A stretch of 64,000 nt of DNA from Axinella damicornis (lineage: Eukaryota > Porifera > Demospongiae > Axinellida > Axinellidae): the NCBI GenBank assembly GCA_963931865.1, contig OZ007507.1, positions 4,432,077 through 4,496,076 on the forward strand, read 5' to 3'. A program made the position numbers and the translations under genes. Under the pieces are notes generated by a model. It did no database searches, was not told where the DNA came from, and was given only the letters and a program-made list of their open reading frames with translations. Positions 1 to 15,257 of this stretch are shown in pieces. Positions within the stretch are counted from its first letter, which is position 1. Each line of letters begins with the position of its first letter.

Positions 1-19
1 GTTTGGGTGAAACCCCAGT

Positions 20-135
<116 letters not shown>

Positions 136-178
136 CTAGTAGGGTGTGGGTGGGAGGGGGGAGGGGTCATGTTCCTAC

Positions 179-2508
179 CGAGTACAGGATGTGGCAGACA
201 GTCCTCAGCTGGAGGGGAAGGCTTGGAAGAGAATTGAGGATGGTCGTGTAAAACGTCTGAACCAAGTCAAGCAGGTTTGACTGGTTCCGTTCAAGTTTGG
301 AGAGGTCAGTGAGGCGCATGGGGTCCACCTCATAGTCCTTGTCATTGGACTTCATCAGTTGGAGGATGAGAGGGCGCACGACTGATTGGAGGTAGTAGAG
401 GCCGAAGGTCTTAAACGAACAGGAGAGGACTTTGCAGGCGATAGAGTTTCCACGGAAGAGGGTGTCCAGACGACCACTCTCGAGTGCTTCAACCTTGTTG
501 TGTGAAGAGCGAGGGTGTGGAGGGGTGAGTGTGTGTGTGATGGGAGGGGGTGTATGAGCCCATTTAAACTGATTTTCCTGCTAAACGAGTATTAATATCG
601 CCTCAATCTTTACCTCTGTATTGAGGATTGTTGTCAGAAAGGAAGACAGCTTGTTTTTGTAGTCGAACAGCACCACCAGTACCTCTGCTAACTCATCCTG
701 AGAATAGGAGAGATGGAGGGGGGAGGGGGAGGAAGAGGAGGGAAGGGGGAGGAGGGAAGGTGGGAGGAGGAGGAGGGAAGTGGGGAAAGGATGGAGGGGA
801 GAGAAAGAGGAGGGAAGGTGGGGTGGGGACGGAGGAGAGACAAAGAGGAGGGAAGTGAGTAAGGGACAGAGGGGAGAGGAAGGTGGGGAAGGGACAGAGG
901 GGAGAGAAAGAGAAGGGAGGGAGAGAAAGAGAAGGGAAGGAGAGAAAGAGAAGGGAGGGAGAGAAAGAGAAGGGAGGGAGAGAAAGAGGAGAGAGGGAGA
1001 GAAACAGAAGAAGGGAGAGGCAAGACCATTAGTATTCTATTATTGCTACAACAAATGTTGACACATAAATGATGTACACTGGTGGTATTTTTTTTCCCTG
1101 AGAATGGCGACTCAAGAGAGGATCCATCTAGGATTTGACTTTCGGATACAAGCAGCAGACAATTAGGTACCCAGGAACTCAGGAACTCTTTAGCCTCCTT
1201 CATATGGGGGCTGGAAACGAGGTTAGTGATTTTAGGGAGATCCCATGTGGATTGGGTTGTGTGTAAGGAAGGATGCAGTGATGTAATACGTCTCACCACG
1301 TGTTCTTGAGGTATGGAGTTAATGAGGGCCATCATGATAGGGAAATCCCCTTCTGCTGATTCCTCTGTAACCAACTCCAGCATACTGTTGTACCGATCTG
1401 CAAGGGCGGTGTCGGCCAGGGAGTTGAACTCTGCGCCTTGTTTCAGGATGGAAGTGAGCACTTCAATGAAACTAGTCCTTGTCTTGAGGTCCTCGTGGTA
1501 ACCCAGACCTGGACAGGGGACGAGGTACGGGGGGAGGGGGAGGAGGTAGGGAGGGAGGGGGAAGGGGGAGGAGGGGGAAGGGGGAGGAGGTGGGAGGGAT
1601 GAGGGGGAGGAGGGAGAGGAGGGACAAGGGGGGGAGGGAGGAGAGGGGAGGGATGATGGGGAGGAGGGAGGGGAAGGATGGCAACGGGGAGGAGGGGGGA
1701 GGGGACAGAGAAGTGGGATGAGGGTGGACATGTTGACAGGTACAGGGACAACAGCAATCACTACTGAGACATCGCCTGTACAGCACTAGCCCGGTGTTCA
1801 GGCACAAGGGAAACACCTTCCTTCCCTGGTGCCAGACAGCCAGGCTAACATGAATCTGAGGTACACATCAGAACTTAGTTTGCTTCCTCGGCTACAAAGA
1901 GGCTCTACCGAACTCGTGATCTAATATTAGGTGTCATCTGATGTCACACTACAATGTTTACATCACATTATTCAGTGTGAATGGTTTCATCAAGCTCACT
2001 GATGGCATGTGTCAGCCCGCTGTCAATGTTGGCAGTAAGCATGTTGGACATTGACCGGATGGTGGCTTCCTGGAGTGAGGCAACGTGGCGAAGCAGTGGC
2101 TGCTTGTGGATGGTGCTCAGCTTCGACCACTCAATCCGGTTTAACGAGTGGATCAAGTTCATGAAGGATGTGAAGTACCTGGGTGTTAGGGTGTAACAGT
2201 CATGTGAAAGTCATGTGACAGTCACATGACAGTCATATGTGACAATTAGTACCCCATACGGACAAACTCACTTGAGGAAAAGCTTCCCTTTCTCGTCTAT
2301 GATGTCACCAGTCATGTCCTTCGGCTGTAACACCAAACCAGATAATACCAGGCCCACGGCCCTCATTACAGACAGGTCCAGCTCACTGAGATTGGGAGGG
2401 ATCATGTGACAGTCATGTGCAAGTTATACAAGTCATATTATGCGTTCAGGCATGTATCCCTAGCCATAGCCTCGTTCCCAGGCCTGGGAACGAGGCTATC
2501 CTAGCCAC

Positions 2509-2568
<60 letters not shown>

Positions 2569-4891
2569 TTATACACACACCACAATACACACACACTCAC
2601 TTGTGAAGGTTCTCCTCATGTGAGCTATTCTCGGAGATGCATACCTCCCCGCTCACCCACAGAGTCAGGCGGTCCGCCGCTGTGTTACGAAACACTACCT
2701 CCTGCCGGAATGACAGGTCCCGACTGTGCTGCATCACCTGGGCAACAACAGCATAGCTCAGTTAACTAGGACTGCATTAGTGAGTTAATGATATTCATGG
2801 CAAAGTAGCTACTTAAACACTATTCCAGTTGATACCAGTTGATACTGTAAGATTTAGTTCAGATTGGCTGTACAAAACACAATATTGAATCTCAAATTGA
2901 CCTTGGTGAAACAGTCAGTTTGTGGAATATGATTGGTCAATTCACCCACACTTCCTGTTTGGATGCAGCCTTATTTGGAGCTGAATATCACTTGCTGTGC
3001 GATGCAATGAATAAACTCACAGTTGATATGAGGTTGCAGAGCTTGATCCTAATGGTCAGGGAGTGGGCAGAGTTATCCAAGTTGTCGGCATAGCTGCAAA
3101 GGAGAAAACATACGCACACTCATTGAGGCACAACGTAATCAAGGTTCTGTTCCAAATTGCGTTGCTGATTGCCTGTACGTGGAGCATAGTCTAGAAATGC
3201 GGGAGGGGGAGAAGGGAGAGGAAGAGGGGTAGGGGGGAGAACTCACATAGCAAGATTCACCACAATGTCATCCATTTTGACATGGACGAGGTGCTCAAGG
3301 GCACCCTCGACCTTCGTCTCCAGGATACGCTGCACGATGGACACCAGCTGGTCAAACAGGGCCGTGTTGCTGTCATTAATCAGCGGTTGTCTCTCCTGGC
3401 CAACCACGTTCACCGATTCTGCCGTCATGCACTGGAAGAGGTAGGGGTACACGGGGGGACTCAGTTCGTAGCTCACCAATTCCTTCACCGTCTCACGGAT
3501 GTTCACACCAACTGCGTCATTGTCGCAACTTAGCAGCTGCATCAGCTCAGATATAAAAGCCTCAGTTTGGGATGCTCTAGAATGCTGTAAACAGTCTTCC
3601 AACACTCCATTACTCGAGGCCAGCATGGACTCTCCTCCTACGGATCGCGGAGTGGGAGGGAGTGACGTCAAACTCTTTGGACGGTTGCTATGAAGGCTAC
3701 TGCTTCTTTTCACTCTGATGTGAATGGGATCTTTAACTGGCTGTTGTACAACAGAGGGGATGTCCCCATCAATCATACTAATTGAATGACTTCCAGTGGA
3801 AAGTAGGAGCATGGAATAGCTGCTCGAAGGTTTTGTTGAGACGCCCGCGAGGGAGCAGAGGAATCCGGTCATATTGGTCCAATTGAGGAGGGTCTGTTGG
3901 AGATTTTCATCTGTCAGCTGCTGTTCCTTGCTGCCCTGCTGTACGACTCTCTTCATGATGTTCCGAGGGAAGGAGTCCGTTGTGAATCGAAGCAAATCGG
4001 GAGGGGCAGCATGCAACTCTTCTCTAGGTCTCTGATAAGAAATCAGCAGAGATTTTGTCACACGCCACGAGGAATTTGTGTCCTCCCAGGCCAATGCGCT
4101 ACCAGGGGTGTGAACCAACTCTCGCAGGATGGCACGAATCTTCTTTTGCTGGGCTGCCCTTCCAATCTGTAGCGTTTTACTCGCCTCCTCCAGCTGCTTA
4201 TAAGCCCTTAGGTTGGGGGCATAGGGAACTGCAGAGGGTTCTGTCGGACTCATCACCAACTCTGCTTCAATCACAAGGTACTTGAAGCATGACATTGCGA
4301 TTCTGACTGCCTCGATGTCTGTGTTTCTCAGAAACAGCAAGAGCACTGTCTCCAGCATGGTGTACATCTGCTGAGAGATCTTGCAGCTGCTGCCAAGCGA
4401 TGCCTCACTCTCGTGCTTCTTGAGGAAGAGAATGCGGTAGTGAAGGATCTGTTTGAGCCACTCCAGGAGCTGGATGGCGTTGGAGGACTTGCGGCTGAAG
4501 AGCTTCATGGCGATGGAGTATGTAACCTGGGGAGTCCATGGGGAGAGGTGTGTGTGTGGGGGGATATGGGAGTGTGTGTGCATGAGGGTGTATGTGTGTG
4601 GTGTGTGAGTGTGAGGGCGTGTGCATGTGTGTGCAAGGGTGTGTGCATGTGTGAGTGTGTGCATGTGTGTGCAAAGGTGTGTGCATGTGTGAGTGTGTGC
4701 ATGTGTGTGCAAAGGTGTGTGCATGTGTGAGTGTGTGCATGTGTGTGCAAAGGTGTGTGCATGTGTGTGTGTGCGAGGATGTGTGCATGTGTATGTGCAA
4801 GGGTGTGTGCATGAGCGTGTGTGAGGGTGCATGTATGTGGTGGATACAAAGGGTTAGTTAATGATAACAATTCCAAGAGGCATTTATCCCA

Positions 4892-4972
<81 letters not shown>

Positions 4973-7263
4973 CACTGTGTGTGCGTGTGCATACATACGT
5001 GCATGTGTGACTGCAACGGGTTGGATTTCCCGCATGCCTATACCCTTCACCCCCTAACCTGCCCACTGATGTCCCAAAAGGCACCCATGGGATCACTCTG
5101 GTCCCAGAGCAGGATGTTCTCTGGGCTGTGTAGGGTGAGGAGGACCTCACTGGCGCCAAGGGGGAGGTGAGGGATGGATTGGTGTTGTACCAGCCCCACC
5201 AGGCCCGTCATTAGCTGCAGACACTCACCCACACGAACATCCTGGGGAGGAAGGGAAGATGGGGAAGGGAAGATGGGGAAGGGGAGGGGGGAGAAAGAGA
5301 ACATTGTTTGTATAGGTTTGCTTCCTCACACAGGGAATAAATCAAACAGTGGAGTTAGGAGCAGTCTTTGACTTTTAGGAGTGTTGCTTAGCTACATGTA
5401 TGGCACAGGAAGCAGCTGCAACTGGTATGCCCAAGTCATGGTGTTGTACAATTTCCTAGTATATCACTGAAGAAGCTGTGAAATCACCACAGGAGGTCAA
5501 GTCTGTCAGAAAGCTTTATGACAACCAACATCATTCAAGTGACTTTCTGACTCCACACACACAGGAGTCACATGACTGACTTCATCCATTAACACAGTAG
5601 CTAGATGTCTGTACCTCACTAGGGGAGCTGAATGCCAGCATGGGATCACAGGCAAACAGCTTGATGAGCCCACGTATAAGTTGGTAGTGGGTGATCATTT
5701 CAACCAGGTGTTTTCTCTCGGTCTTTGACTTGGCGGCTAGCATGGTGGCTGCAGCTGTGGGATTCTGGAGGTAGGCCTTTATGTCTCCGACCAAGCTGGG
5801 GGAGGAGGTGTCATAGCGACGCAACTGAGGGAGCACACTCTGGGGAGGGAGGGATGGAGGAAGACGGAGGGAGGGATAGAGGGAGGAAAGGAGGGACAGA
5901 GGGAGAGAGAGAGGGAGGGAAAGAGGGAAGGAGAAAGACAGAGAGGGAAGGAAGGAGGGGCGGAGGGAGGGAGGGAGGGAGGGAGGGAGGGAGGGTGGGA
6001 GGGAGGGAGGGAGGGAGGGAGGGAGGGAGGGAGGGAGGGAGGGAGGGAGGGAGGGAGGGAGGGAGGGAGGAGGGAGGGATGGAGGGACAGGGGGAGGGAG
6101 AGAGGGAGGGATGGAGGCAGATGGAGCGAGGGACAGAGGGAGGGAAGGAGGGAGGGAGAAGGGAGGAAATACGTACAAGCAAACGCGAGTGAATGGACAT
6201 GTGAGAATGAATGAAATAGGAATGGCATTATAATCATAAGGCCTTATAAGGAATAAGAGTCAGCCTTGCATGGCATTGTGGGAATGTAACCATGAGGGCA
6301 TGAAACCAGCTGGAACTATTACGGCCCTTGGTGGCAACCAACGCTCCATATGTGGTACAGTTCTCACAGAGTCAGCATAATATTATGTGTGCAATAGCAG
6401 TGGTCAGGGTGTGGGGACACAAAGTTTACACACATGTCCACTACCTGGAAGATCTCTCTCAGTTTTGGTGCGTATGTGTACACAGCATCCCTCCCGGGCC
6501 ACCAGGACATGGACACCTGGAGGGGAGGGAGGAGGGAGGGAGGGAGGGAGGGAGGGAGGGAGGGAGGGAGGGAGGGAGGGAGGGAGGGAGGGAGGGAGCA
6601 CAGCACCAATCAGTAACTCTTTCACCATAAGAATCTTCACTAACATCTATCACTAGCTCTATATCTACCACTGACTTATACATAGGCAGAAACTATTAGT
6701 TGACTTGCTCGATCATTAAATTTCTGGGAATGTGCAAATGCACAGAGAATGCCTTGCACATGTGAGCATAATTAGTAGGTGTGGCCTCATGTAGTAGGCC
6801 GGCCACGAGCAGTCAGATGTCATAAGAAGATGGCAAAGCGTATGTCTATGGTAACTCAATGATGTCATCAGCATCCCTCGTTAATGGGGCTCAGGACATG
6901 TCAACTGCCTTGTTCACAGGCCACATGGCCTGGGCCTGGGAATGAGGCTAGTCACTGGTAGATGAGAACGAGGCCATAAATACACATCTGCATAGAAACA
7001 ATCAGATAAGAATCTGGGAATGGGACACACACACCTCCATGAGCACAATGCGTAAGCCTTCGACGAAGGCCAGTCTGAACACAGCAGGGGAGGAGTTGTC
7101 GAGGCAGACGGTGAAGATGTGGGTGTTGCGGTGGTTGAGTCGAAACTGGGCAGCCAGGCAGGTGACCATGAGTTCAAGGTCGGTGAAGGTCGGGACACCG
7201 GCCTGCATACTGGAGGGTTGGTGGAGGAAGGGGGAGTGGGGGGAGAAGAGGAGGTGCTGGGGT

Positions 7264-7311
<48 letters not shown>

Positions 7312-7332
7312 CGTGCGTGCGTGCGTGCGTGC

Positions 7333-7369
<37 letters not shown>

Positions 7370-8521
7370 AGATGAGAATTCAATGTACACGGACATGTAC
7401 AAGAGGCTAACATTGGTTGCATGACCTCTGATCTCTATCATGTATCGGAGTATTCAGTAATCAAAACTGCACATACGACAATGAGATTTTCAATTGGCCG
7501 ATCCCTTCCGATAGCAGGTTGGCAGTCTTCACAGCTAGTGCAATGTAACGATCTTCCAACCTAGCTACTTAACACAAAAGAACCCTACAGGCCCTTTCCT
7601 CACACTTACAAATGTAGTTATGTGTACATGTCAAAGTGCAGTAATAATGGCTGATTGAACCAAAACAGAAGCCAGGCAGCTGACCCTATTTACATGAGGC
7701 ACTTGGGTAGCCTCATTCCCAGGCCCCATCCTGGGAACGAGGCTAGCACTTGAGCCCATCTAGTACTGTAACACAGCACAAGCGCAAGCACAATGTGCTA
7801 TGCTCTGATTCCCATAGGCACCACCAAAACATTAAAATTCGTGTGAGTGAGCAGTGAAAATCAGCAACAGATTCTGAAGTCAGGTATTCGGGGCCAAACC
7901 AGTGAGGCGTGTCACGTTCGTAGATTAACCTTGATCTTGCATTAATTAATGTATTATGTCTGAACCCAGTGCTAACTCTCTTAGCTAGAGAAGTTATCGC
8001 ATAAGGCATCAGAGTATAAGTTGTAGTGAGGGAGGTGAGAGCTCGTTAGACCTCCGACATAATAGGTTCTGCTATGATATTTAAACAGTTAATCAACAGG
8101 AAGCTTATTAGTGTTACAGTATAATATGCGGGTCTGTGTGTACAATAATATTGTTTTTCAAGTATAAACTTTTAGTTACAAGTAGCTTAGTGTTTACGTT
8201 AGCGAGGCACATGGCAGTTCTCTCTTCCGAGCACAATGCCTCATGTTGCTTAGTACCCATTATGCTCAAAGCAATGCTGCATAATGCCCTTACCCTTAAA
8301 GCCGAGCCACAATTTTGTGTGTTTGCAAACTGTTTAAGTCTAAGGAATGCGACTTCAATCCCCCTCATTCATAGTCAGGCGGATATGTGCAGTTATATGG
8401 ATGAATCGTGCATTTTGACGTACAGTACAGCTAGCCCCCAATTCGTTGCACAGGGTTGGTTGCTCAATGATGTGAGCTTGGATTCGTAAATCGTTTGGGG
8501 TATCGTGGTACAAACATCAAA

Positions 8522-8558
<37 letters not shown>

Positions 8559-11500
8559 CATCTATGTATTCATGTGATACCTGCAGCTGTCCCTGTGTTT
8601 GAGCAACGAGGTATCTGAAGATGGAGTTGCTTCTGTCGCCCACGAAAGTGCAGGCCTTGAAGATGTCCACAGCACAGATGGTGGCTGCCTCACACAGCTC
8701 CTTCTTGCCAGAGGAGAGGCCCTTCATGATGGAGCTCAGGAAACCACGCTGGAGGGGAGTGCATGAAGAGGAGAGAGAATGGGGAGAGAGTAGAGAGAAA
8801 GAATGGAGAGGCGAGGGGAGTGCCCGAGGGGAGGAAGGAGAGGAGACGATGGGAAGGAGGAGAAAAGATTGAGCTCCTAGATCTATAACCATGAGAGGAG
8901 GTGACCATCTACGCACAAAGGCTCATCCTGTGTCTCATACCTGACTTTTATGCTTCGGAGTTGACTTGTCAAGCCCACTTTCAGCAATATCTGCCAGAAT
9001 GTGCTGGAGAAAAACAGTATGTATTCCAAATGAGTAATTGATGCCACGGAAAGTGAGTAACTGACACAGCAGAAAGTGAAACTCCAAGTTTTGATGAGCC
9101 ATCAGACATAATACGGACAAGATGAGTGTGTGCCAATTAAGACACCACCAGCACGATGTATACTTAGCCTCGTTCCCAGGCCGCGTGGGAGGAGAGAAAG
9201 CGTGGCTGGGAACAAGGCTATACGTACTTCACCAGGCAGTCAAATGGGAACTGATGCCCAAGACGTAAATACTTACTCCTGTATTTGCTACTGCTCTTAG
9301 CGTGCTTCAGCACAACCATGTTGTCAAAACAGTGGCCAAATCACACACACATACAGGGGGGCCAATGGCCTAATTATACACACATTCTGATCCATCAGCT
9401 GCTACACTCTTTATGATTGCTTATTTTGCAGGCTCTCTGGCCAAACCACTCCCTGAAAGCAAGGATTTGATCCTGGACGTTACTGACCGATCCTCAGTGA
9501 ATGGCAGGTGGCCAGGACTCACCGGACAGAGGATGAGGAGAGTGTTCTGGAGCGGCCACACTTGGATCTTCTTCCTCTGGTTGTCGGCGTACTCATCGCA
9601 CAGGTTGAACAGCTTCTCTGCAGAACCTGTGTCACACCAACCGACAACACCTGATCATGCCATGTCATGGTCTCATTCCCAGACCATTCATAGTGCAGGT
9701 CTGGGAATGAGACTGAGGCTACCCCACATAAGAATGCATTATGCATCGACATGTATGCCCAGATAATAGACAACAAGTAATTTATGCATTTCCTGTCTAC
9801 ATGCTGAATGTGGTACACCAGGAGCGCGTAAGACACTCCTGGGTATACATGTACCGACTGGTCAAATGTTTTTGTATACAAAAGCAACAACCATAGGAAC
9901 AGTTCTTGAGCTGTTTGTGGCTGGCATGAACTGTTCACACCATGTAGCCTGGTGGGCTCCAACTAACAAGGAAATGTATCTAAGGAGGAAGTGGCCCAGC
10001 TGCAGTGCTTGTCAGCAACCACAGACTTCCAACTCCAGTAGCTTGCTGACTAGTCTCGGAACCAGACTCCCATACCATGGGTTGGGAGTCTGGTTCCGAG
10101 ACTACATGCTGACCTGTTCATAGATGAAGGACAGTAATAATGTTTTGGCTTGTCACACGGACCAAAATTGGCACCCGGCAGTTTGTACTGTGTGATGAAT
10201 ATCGATGTATCCATCTATCTTATCATATTTGTTAGTTGAATCTCTGTGGGTGGAGTCAACTCACGTGCGAGTGCAGGGTAGTCGTTGTGCAGTAGCTCAT
10301 TGAACTGCAGAGGATACTCGGCAACAAAGTTCCAAATGCTCTGTACAGAGAAAGGTCATAGCTGTAGCTACACAACTATAACTAAAGCCCACTTGCACAC
10401 ATGCATATGAATTTCTGTGCTTCAACCCTTATATGCATGTGGAGGTTTAATAACTCATATCTCAGTGTTTCAACCACCAAAAGAGGTTATATTACCAGGA
10501 GTGCATGACCTGCCGAAGGCGGCGAAGGAGCGTTCAACTTCTCATGTTAGGAGCACTGACATTGACATGTAAACCACACCGCCGGATTCAAACATAAATA
10601 TGGAAGTTACTAAGTTGGCAGGACGGCCCTGTGATATCACGAAAGGCGTACAGCATGCCACATCAAAACTACTGCAGTTTTCATGAACCTTGCAACTTGG
10701 AGGCGATAAACGGAGCACATCAGGTGCATGCATACAGGGTCAGATCAGTAGTACTCTTGCTACACACTCTGCTAACAGCTAGCTACGGAGATTGGTTGCT
10801 GCTCTCAGTGATAGAGATCGACTTGAATGGCAACATGCACAAATTTGCTGATTGTGTAACCATTTTTGCATTAATTTTACTGCCTCAACTTTGCAAGGTT
10901 CATGAAAGCTGCAGTACAAAGCTAAAGATGGCAAGCCAGATCTCCAATCACAGGCCAAGAAGAAGGTAAAGATGGTGGCAAGGCCAGAAACACCAGTAAG
11001 CCCACGAAAAAGGCCAAAGTGAGGAGGCCGATGAAGGACATGGAATGGGAGTGTAGTGAGATTGATGTTGACCAATTGAAGTAGATCTCCACTTTGGAGA
11101 TAGCCCGTGGCACAATGGATTCTTTCTGCCCAATTTCTAGCTGTGATTTGTTGTGTCAATGTGCACGTTGTATACAGAGTGATGTCAAGGAATGTGCCAA
11201 GAACAAAGTCGAATGCTCCTTTGCCAACTTCAGCGGCTCATCATGCACTCCTGGACATGCCTACATAAAATAATAACTAAGCAATGACCATCTAAGAGGG
11301 AGCACACACTTAATAGTTGCTTCTACACCCAAATGCCTACACTGCGTAGGATTGTGATAGCTGCCAAGGAAAACAGCTGCCTAAGAAGGTTGCCAACAAC
11401 TAGGTCCAGCTTCCTCCATATAGGCGGCCAGCAGCCCAAGCAGCCAGCGGGCCAGGCAGCAGGCCAACCAGCCAGCAGGCCAGGCAGCAGGCCAGCCAGC

Positions 11501-12135
11501 AAGCCAACCAGCCAGCAGGCCAGGCAGCAGGCCACCAGTAGGCCAGCCAGCAGGCCAACCAGCAGGCCAACCAGCCAGCAGGCCAGGCAGCAGGCCACCA
11601 GTAGGCCAGCCAGCAGGCCAACCAGCAGGCCAACCAGCCAGCAGGCCAGGCAGCAGGCCACCAGTAGGCAAGTCAGCAGGCCAGCCAGCCAGCCAGCAGG
11701 CCGCCAGTAGGCCAGCCAGCAGGCCAGGCAGCAGGCCACCAGTAGGCCAGCCAGCAGGCCAACCAGCAGGCCAACCAGGCAGCAGGCCAGGCAGCAGGCC
11801 ATCAGTAGGCCAGCCAGCAGGCCAACCAGCAGGCCAACCAGCCAGCAGGCCAGGCAGCAGGCCACCAGTAGGCAAGTCAGCAGGCCAGCCAGCCAGCCAG
11901 CCAGCAGGCCGCCAGTAGGCCAGCCAGCAGGCCACCAGCAGGCCAGCCAGCAGGCCAACCAGCCAGCAGGCCACCAGTAGGCAAGTCAGCAGGCCAGCCA
12001 GCCAGCCAGCCAGCAGGCCAGGCAGTAGTCTAGGCCACCAGTAGGCCAGGCAGCAGGCCAGCCAGCAGGCCAGGCAGCGGGCCACCAGCAGGCCGTCCAG
12101 CAGGCCAGCCAACCAGCAGGCCAGCCAACCAGCAG

Positions 12136-12173
<38 letters not shown>

Positions 12174-12486
12174 AAGCCGGCAGGCCAGGCAGTAGTCTAG
12201 GCCACCAGTAGGCCAGCCAGCAGGCCAGGCAGCGGGCCACCAGTAGGCCGTCCAGCAGGCCAGCCAACCAGCCAGCCAGCAGGCCAGCCAGTCAGGTACT
12301 CACCCTGTGTAGGATGGGTGGGATGGGTGTGAAGAGCTGCCTGTGCTTCTTGAGCTCCTTGAAGCTGGTTACCATGACTACAGGTAGAGAGAATAAAAGG
12401 CAACCAGCTGACAGAAATGTGTACCCAAAAACATACACACATGCACATATGCATGCAAGCACGCACCCACACCCACCCACCCACCC

Positions 12487-12517
<31 letters not shown>

Positions 12518-14101
12518 ACATACTTGCCTTGCAATATTTGCTGCAATCTTGCGGCATTGAGGTTCAGGTAGGGGATGAGCTCCATCACGCTCTGATGATC
12601 CCCAGAGGAGCTCACTTCAGCCAGCGTCGTCACCCTGTTCACGGACGTCACCCTGGAAACAGGACTCGATTTCAGTCTACAGAGCTAGATCTCTCTCACA
12701 GAGAAGAAAGTTGCAATTGCAAGAGACGCCTATAGCCATGGCGACAAGGAGACACCTAGTGCTTGCACATTCTCCTCCACTGGTGTGTCTCAGTGTGCTT
12801 CTAGCTGCCATCAGTCCGTGTGGCTACTGTCTACTTACCCACCAATACGTCAGTCACAACAAGGAGGGTGTGTTCAACTATTATGACCCCAAATCGTTAT
12901 TGAACTGAACCAGACACACTACATGTGTGGGTTAATGCATTGAAGCCAGTGGTTACATTAGCAGAAGAGGATGAGCACAGTCATGTAGCTATTAGCTTCG
13001 TTCCCAGGCACGCGGCCTGGGAACGAGGCTATGTAGCTATACACAGCCAACTGAGCCAGGTGCATAATTATAGCACAGTACAATATGCACACACAGGATG
13101 GGTATGTACGATTAGCATGGACCCCCTCCTTTGTGAACGGAACATCCCGCTACAAACCTGAGGATAATTTTGTTGAAGATACCGTGAAAATGGAGGCCGC
13201 TCAGATGGTACAGCACACGGTTAGCGGCAGAGGACAGTCTCCCAGTCTGCTCTCCAGGCAACAAGCACAGCTGGGGAGGACGGATGGGTACAGAACTGTG
13301 CGTAAACAATAGCTCAACATTGTTCCAAATAACGAAGATCAAGTTATGTTTCAAAGGAGGGACAAGTTACAGAGGATGTGCTGCACACCTGGGTGATTCT
13401 CTGGTACAGCTGTTGCAAGGAATGTAAATCATCATCATCCAGGGTCTTGCCATCTTGCTGCAATGACATGATCACAGGTCAAAGGTCAATAAGGCAAACC
13501 ATTCTGTGTTGCCAGTGGCACCAGGCAGAGTGCACTTATTGTGTCATGAGCTATGAGATAATCCCTTTTGGGATCATGGAAATGTAAGAAAGGTTAGACC
13601 TTGACACTTGATATCACTTTGATCACACTCAACAACTCTTCCCAGCACATAATTATATAGGCTCTCTTAATACCACTAGCAATACATTCTGCTTAGCAAG
13701 TATTGGAAATAGGAGGGATGGGAAATGAGGTTAGGTCGGTTACCTTGGCAAGACAGCTTGTGATGCAATCCAGAATAGTGCAGTAGGAGTCAACCTCCTT
13801 CTCATTGGTACTGGCAGGGGGGTAGTCCTGGGAGGGGGGATGGAGGGTCAGACGGAGGGAGGAGGGAGGGAGGGAGGGAGGGAGGGAGGGAGGGAGGGAG
13901 GGAGGGAGGGAGAGCTGAGTGTTCATTGCACCTTGGTCCATCATGCGTGCCATACCAGGAGTGGCAGCCAAGCAACCACAAATGAAATGAATTCATGAGC
14001 CGTGACTCATTCAGTGGGAGTGGCAATGCAGTGAACAAAATGCAATTCACAGGTGGATCTGGAATGTGACAAGCAGATTCACAGCACATTAGCTGGTGGA
14101 G

Positions 14102-14145
<44 letters not shown>

Positions 14146-15216
14146 ATCACAGGAGGAAGTATGATTGAAGTACCTACAGAGGAATGCTATAGGGGGCTTC
14201 ACTTGCTAATTGGCAAACTCTTTGTTGCTGCCATCAGGGGCACATTAACACATCAGCCACTGTGGGGTCTCTGTCCCCACCATATCCAGATGGAGCATAT
14301 GGCAATGGAATTCAGAAAGAATTCTCCAAGAGAAACTGAAGCAGGCATTGGTAATAAACTTCAACCAGGACAGTGGTTTGGCAGTCAGTCTAATATGGGC
14401 ATCTCGTTCGTGAATCTTACTCATCCAGTTCAGAACTCTTGGGTTACTCATACCCACTGATGGGCTACTTGTGTGGATGATGGATTCTGCTATAGCACGC
14501 CAGTGCATGCGACTATTAGATGGACAGTAGCCTCGTGGACGGTGGCCTCTGCTATAGCATAGCATGCCAGTGCATGCCACTATTAGAGGGTACTGCAGTC
14601 AAAGTGGCTACTGCATGCTTCCGCCTAGCCTGCACAAAAATTCAAGTTTGCCCTGTGGCATCAATGTACAAGTGTGATGGGTCATCAGCACCAGCTACAT
14701 CAATCCCAGGATAACCGGCTCATTCCCAGCTCCTAAAGCTGGAATGGTATGGAAACGAGCTTACCTTGATCAGATTTTGAAGCAAGAATCCTAGTCCATT
14801 GATGACACTGGCAAATTCCTGTAAGCTCAGCTCTTTGATACATTCGACTGTCTGGGCAAGCAGCTCTATATTCACAGGGGTCCACAGCTGGTTTTGGGGA
14901 CGGTGGGGGAGCTGGGGAAGGGGGGGGGGGGGGGGGGGGGGGGGGGAGGGAAGACATTGAGGGACAGAAGAAAGAACGAGGAAATGGATGTGCTGCTACA
15001 GACCTTGAAGTGTATACATGAAGCTGTTAGTTTAATGCAACACACATACAACATGTGAGTTTTAGTGATTATTAGCCATATATGGAACTTTGCAATTAGG
15101 ATGTCAGGGGACCTATTCTTGCATGTGTAAAACCATCACACACACACACACTACACACACACACACACACACACACATGCACACACACATGCACACACAC
15201 ACACACATGCACACGC

Positions 15217-15257
<41 letters not shown>

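Noticed and set aside
5582..6237. Pro/Ser/Leu-rich and Gly/Arg/Glu-rich frames over the GGGA repeats
   Set aside because: Microsatellite translation in both strands. Only the segment 5615-5839 is a real exon (NF1 exon 14).
8136..8489. 117-codon plus-strand frame antisense in NF1 intron 11
   Set aside because: No recognised domain, no splice partners; chance opening in non-repetitive intron sequence.
11323..12267. Long minus-strand frames rich in Leu, Ala, Gly, Trp and Cys
   Set aside because: Direct translation of the CCAGCAGGCC minisatellite; open in several frames at once and located in an NF1 intron.
15003..15035. A micro-exon for NF1 between exons 1 and 2
   Set aside because: Exon 1 (phase 0) joins exon 2 directly and the combined sequence fits the neurofibromin N-terminus, so none is needed.
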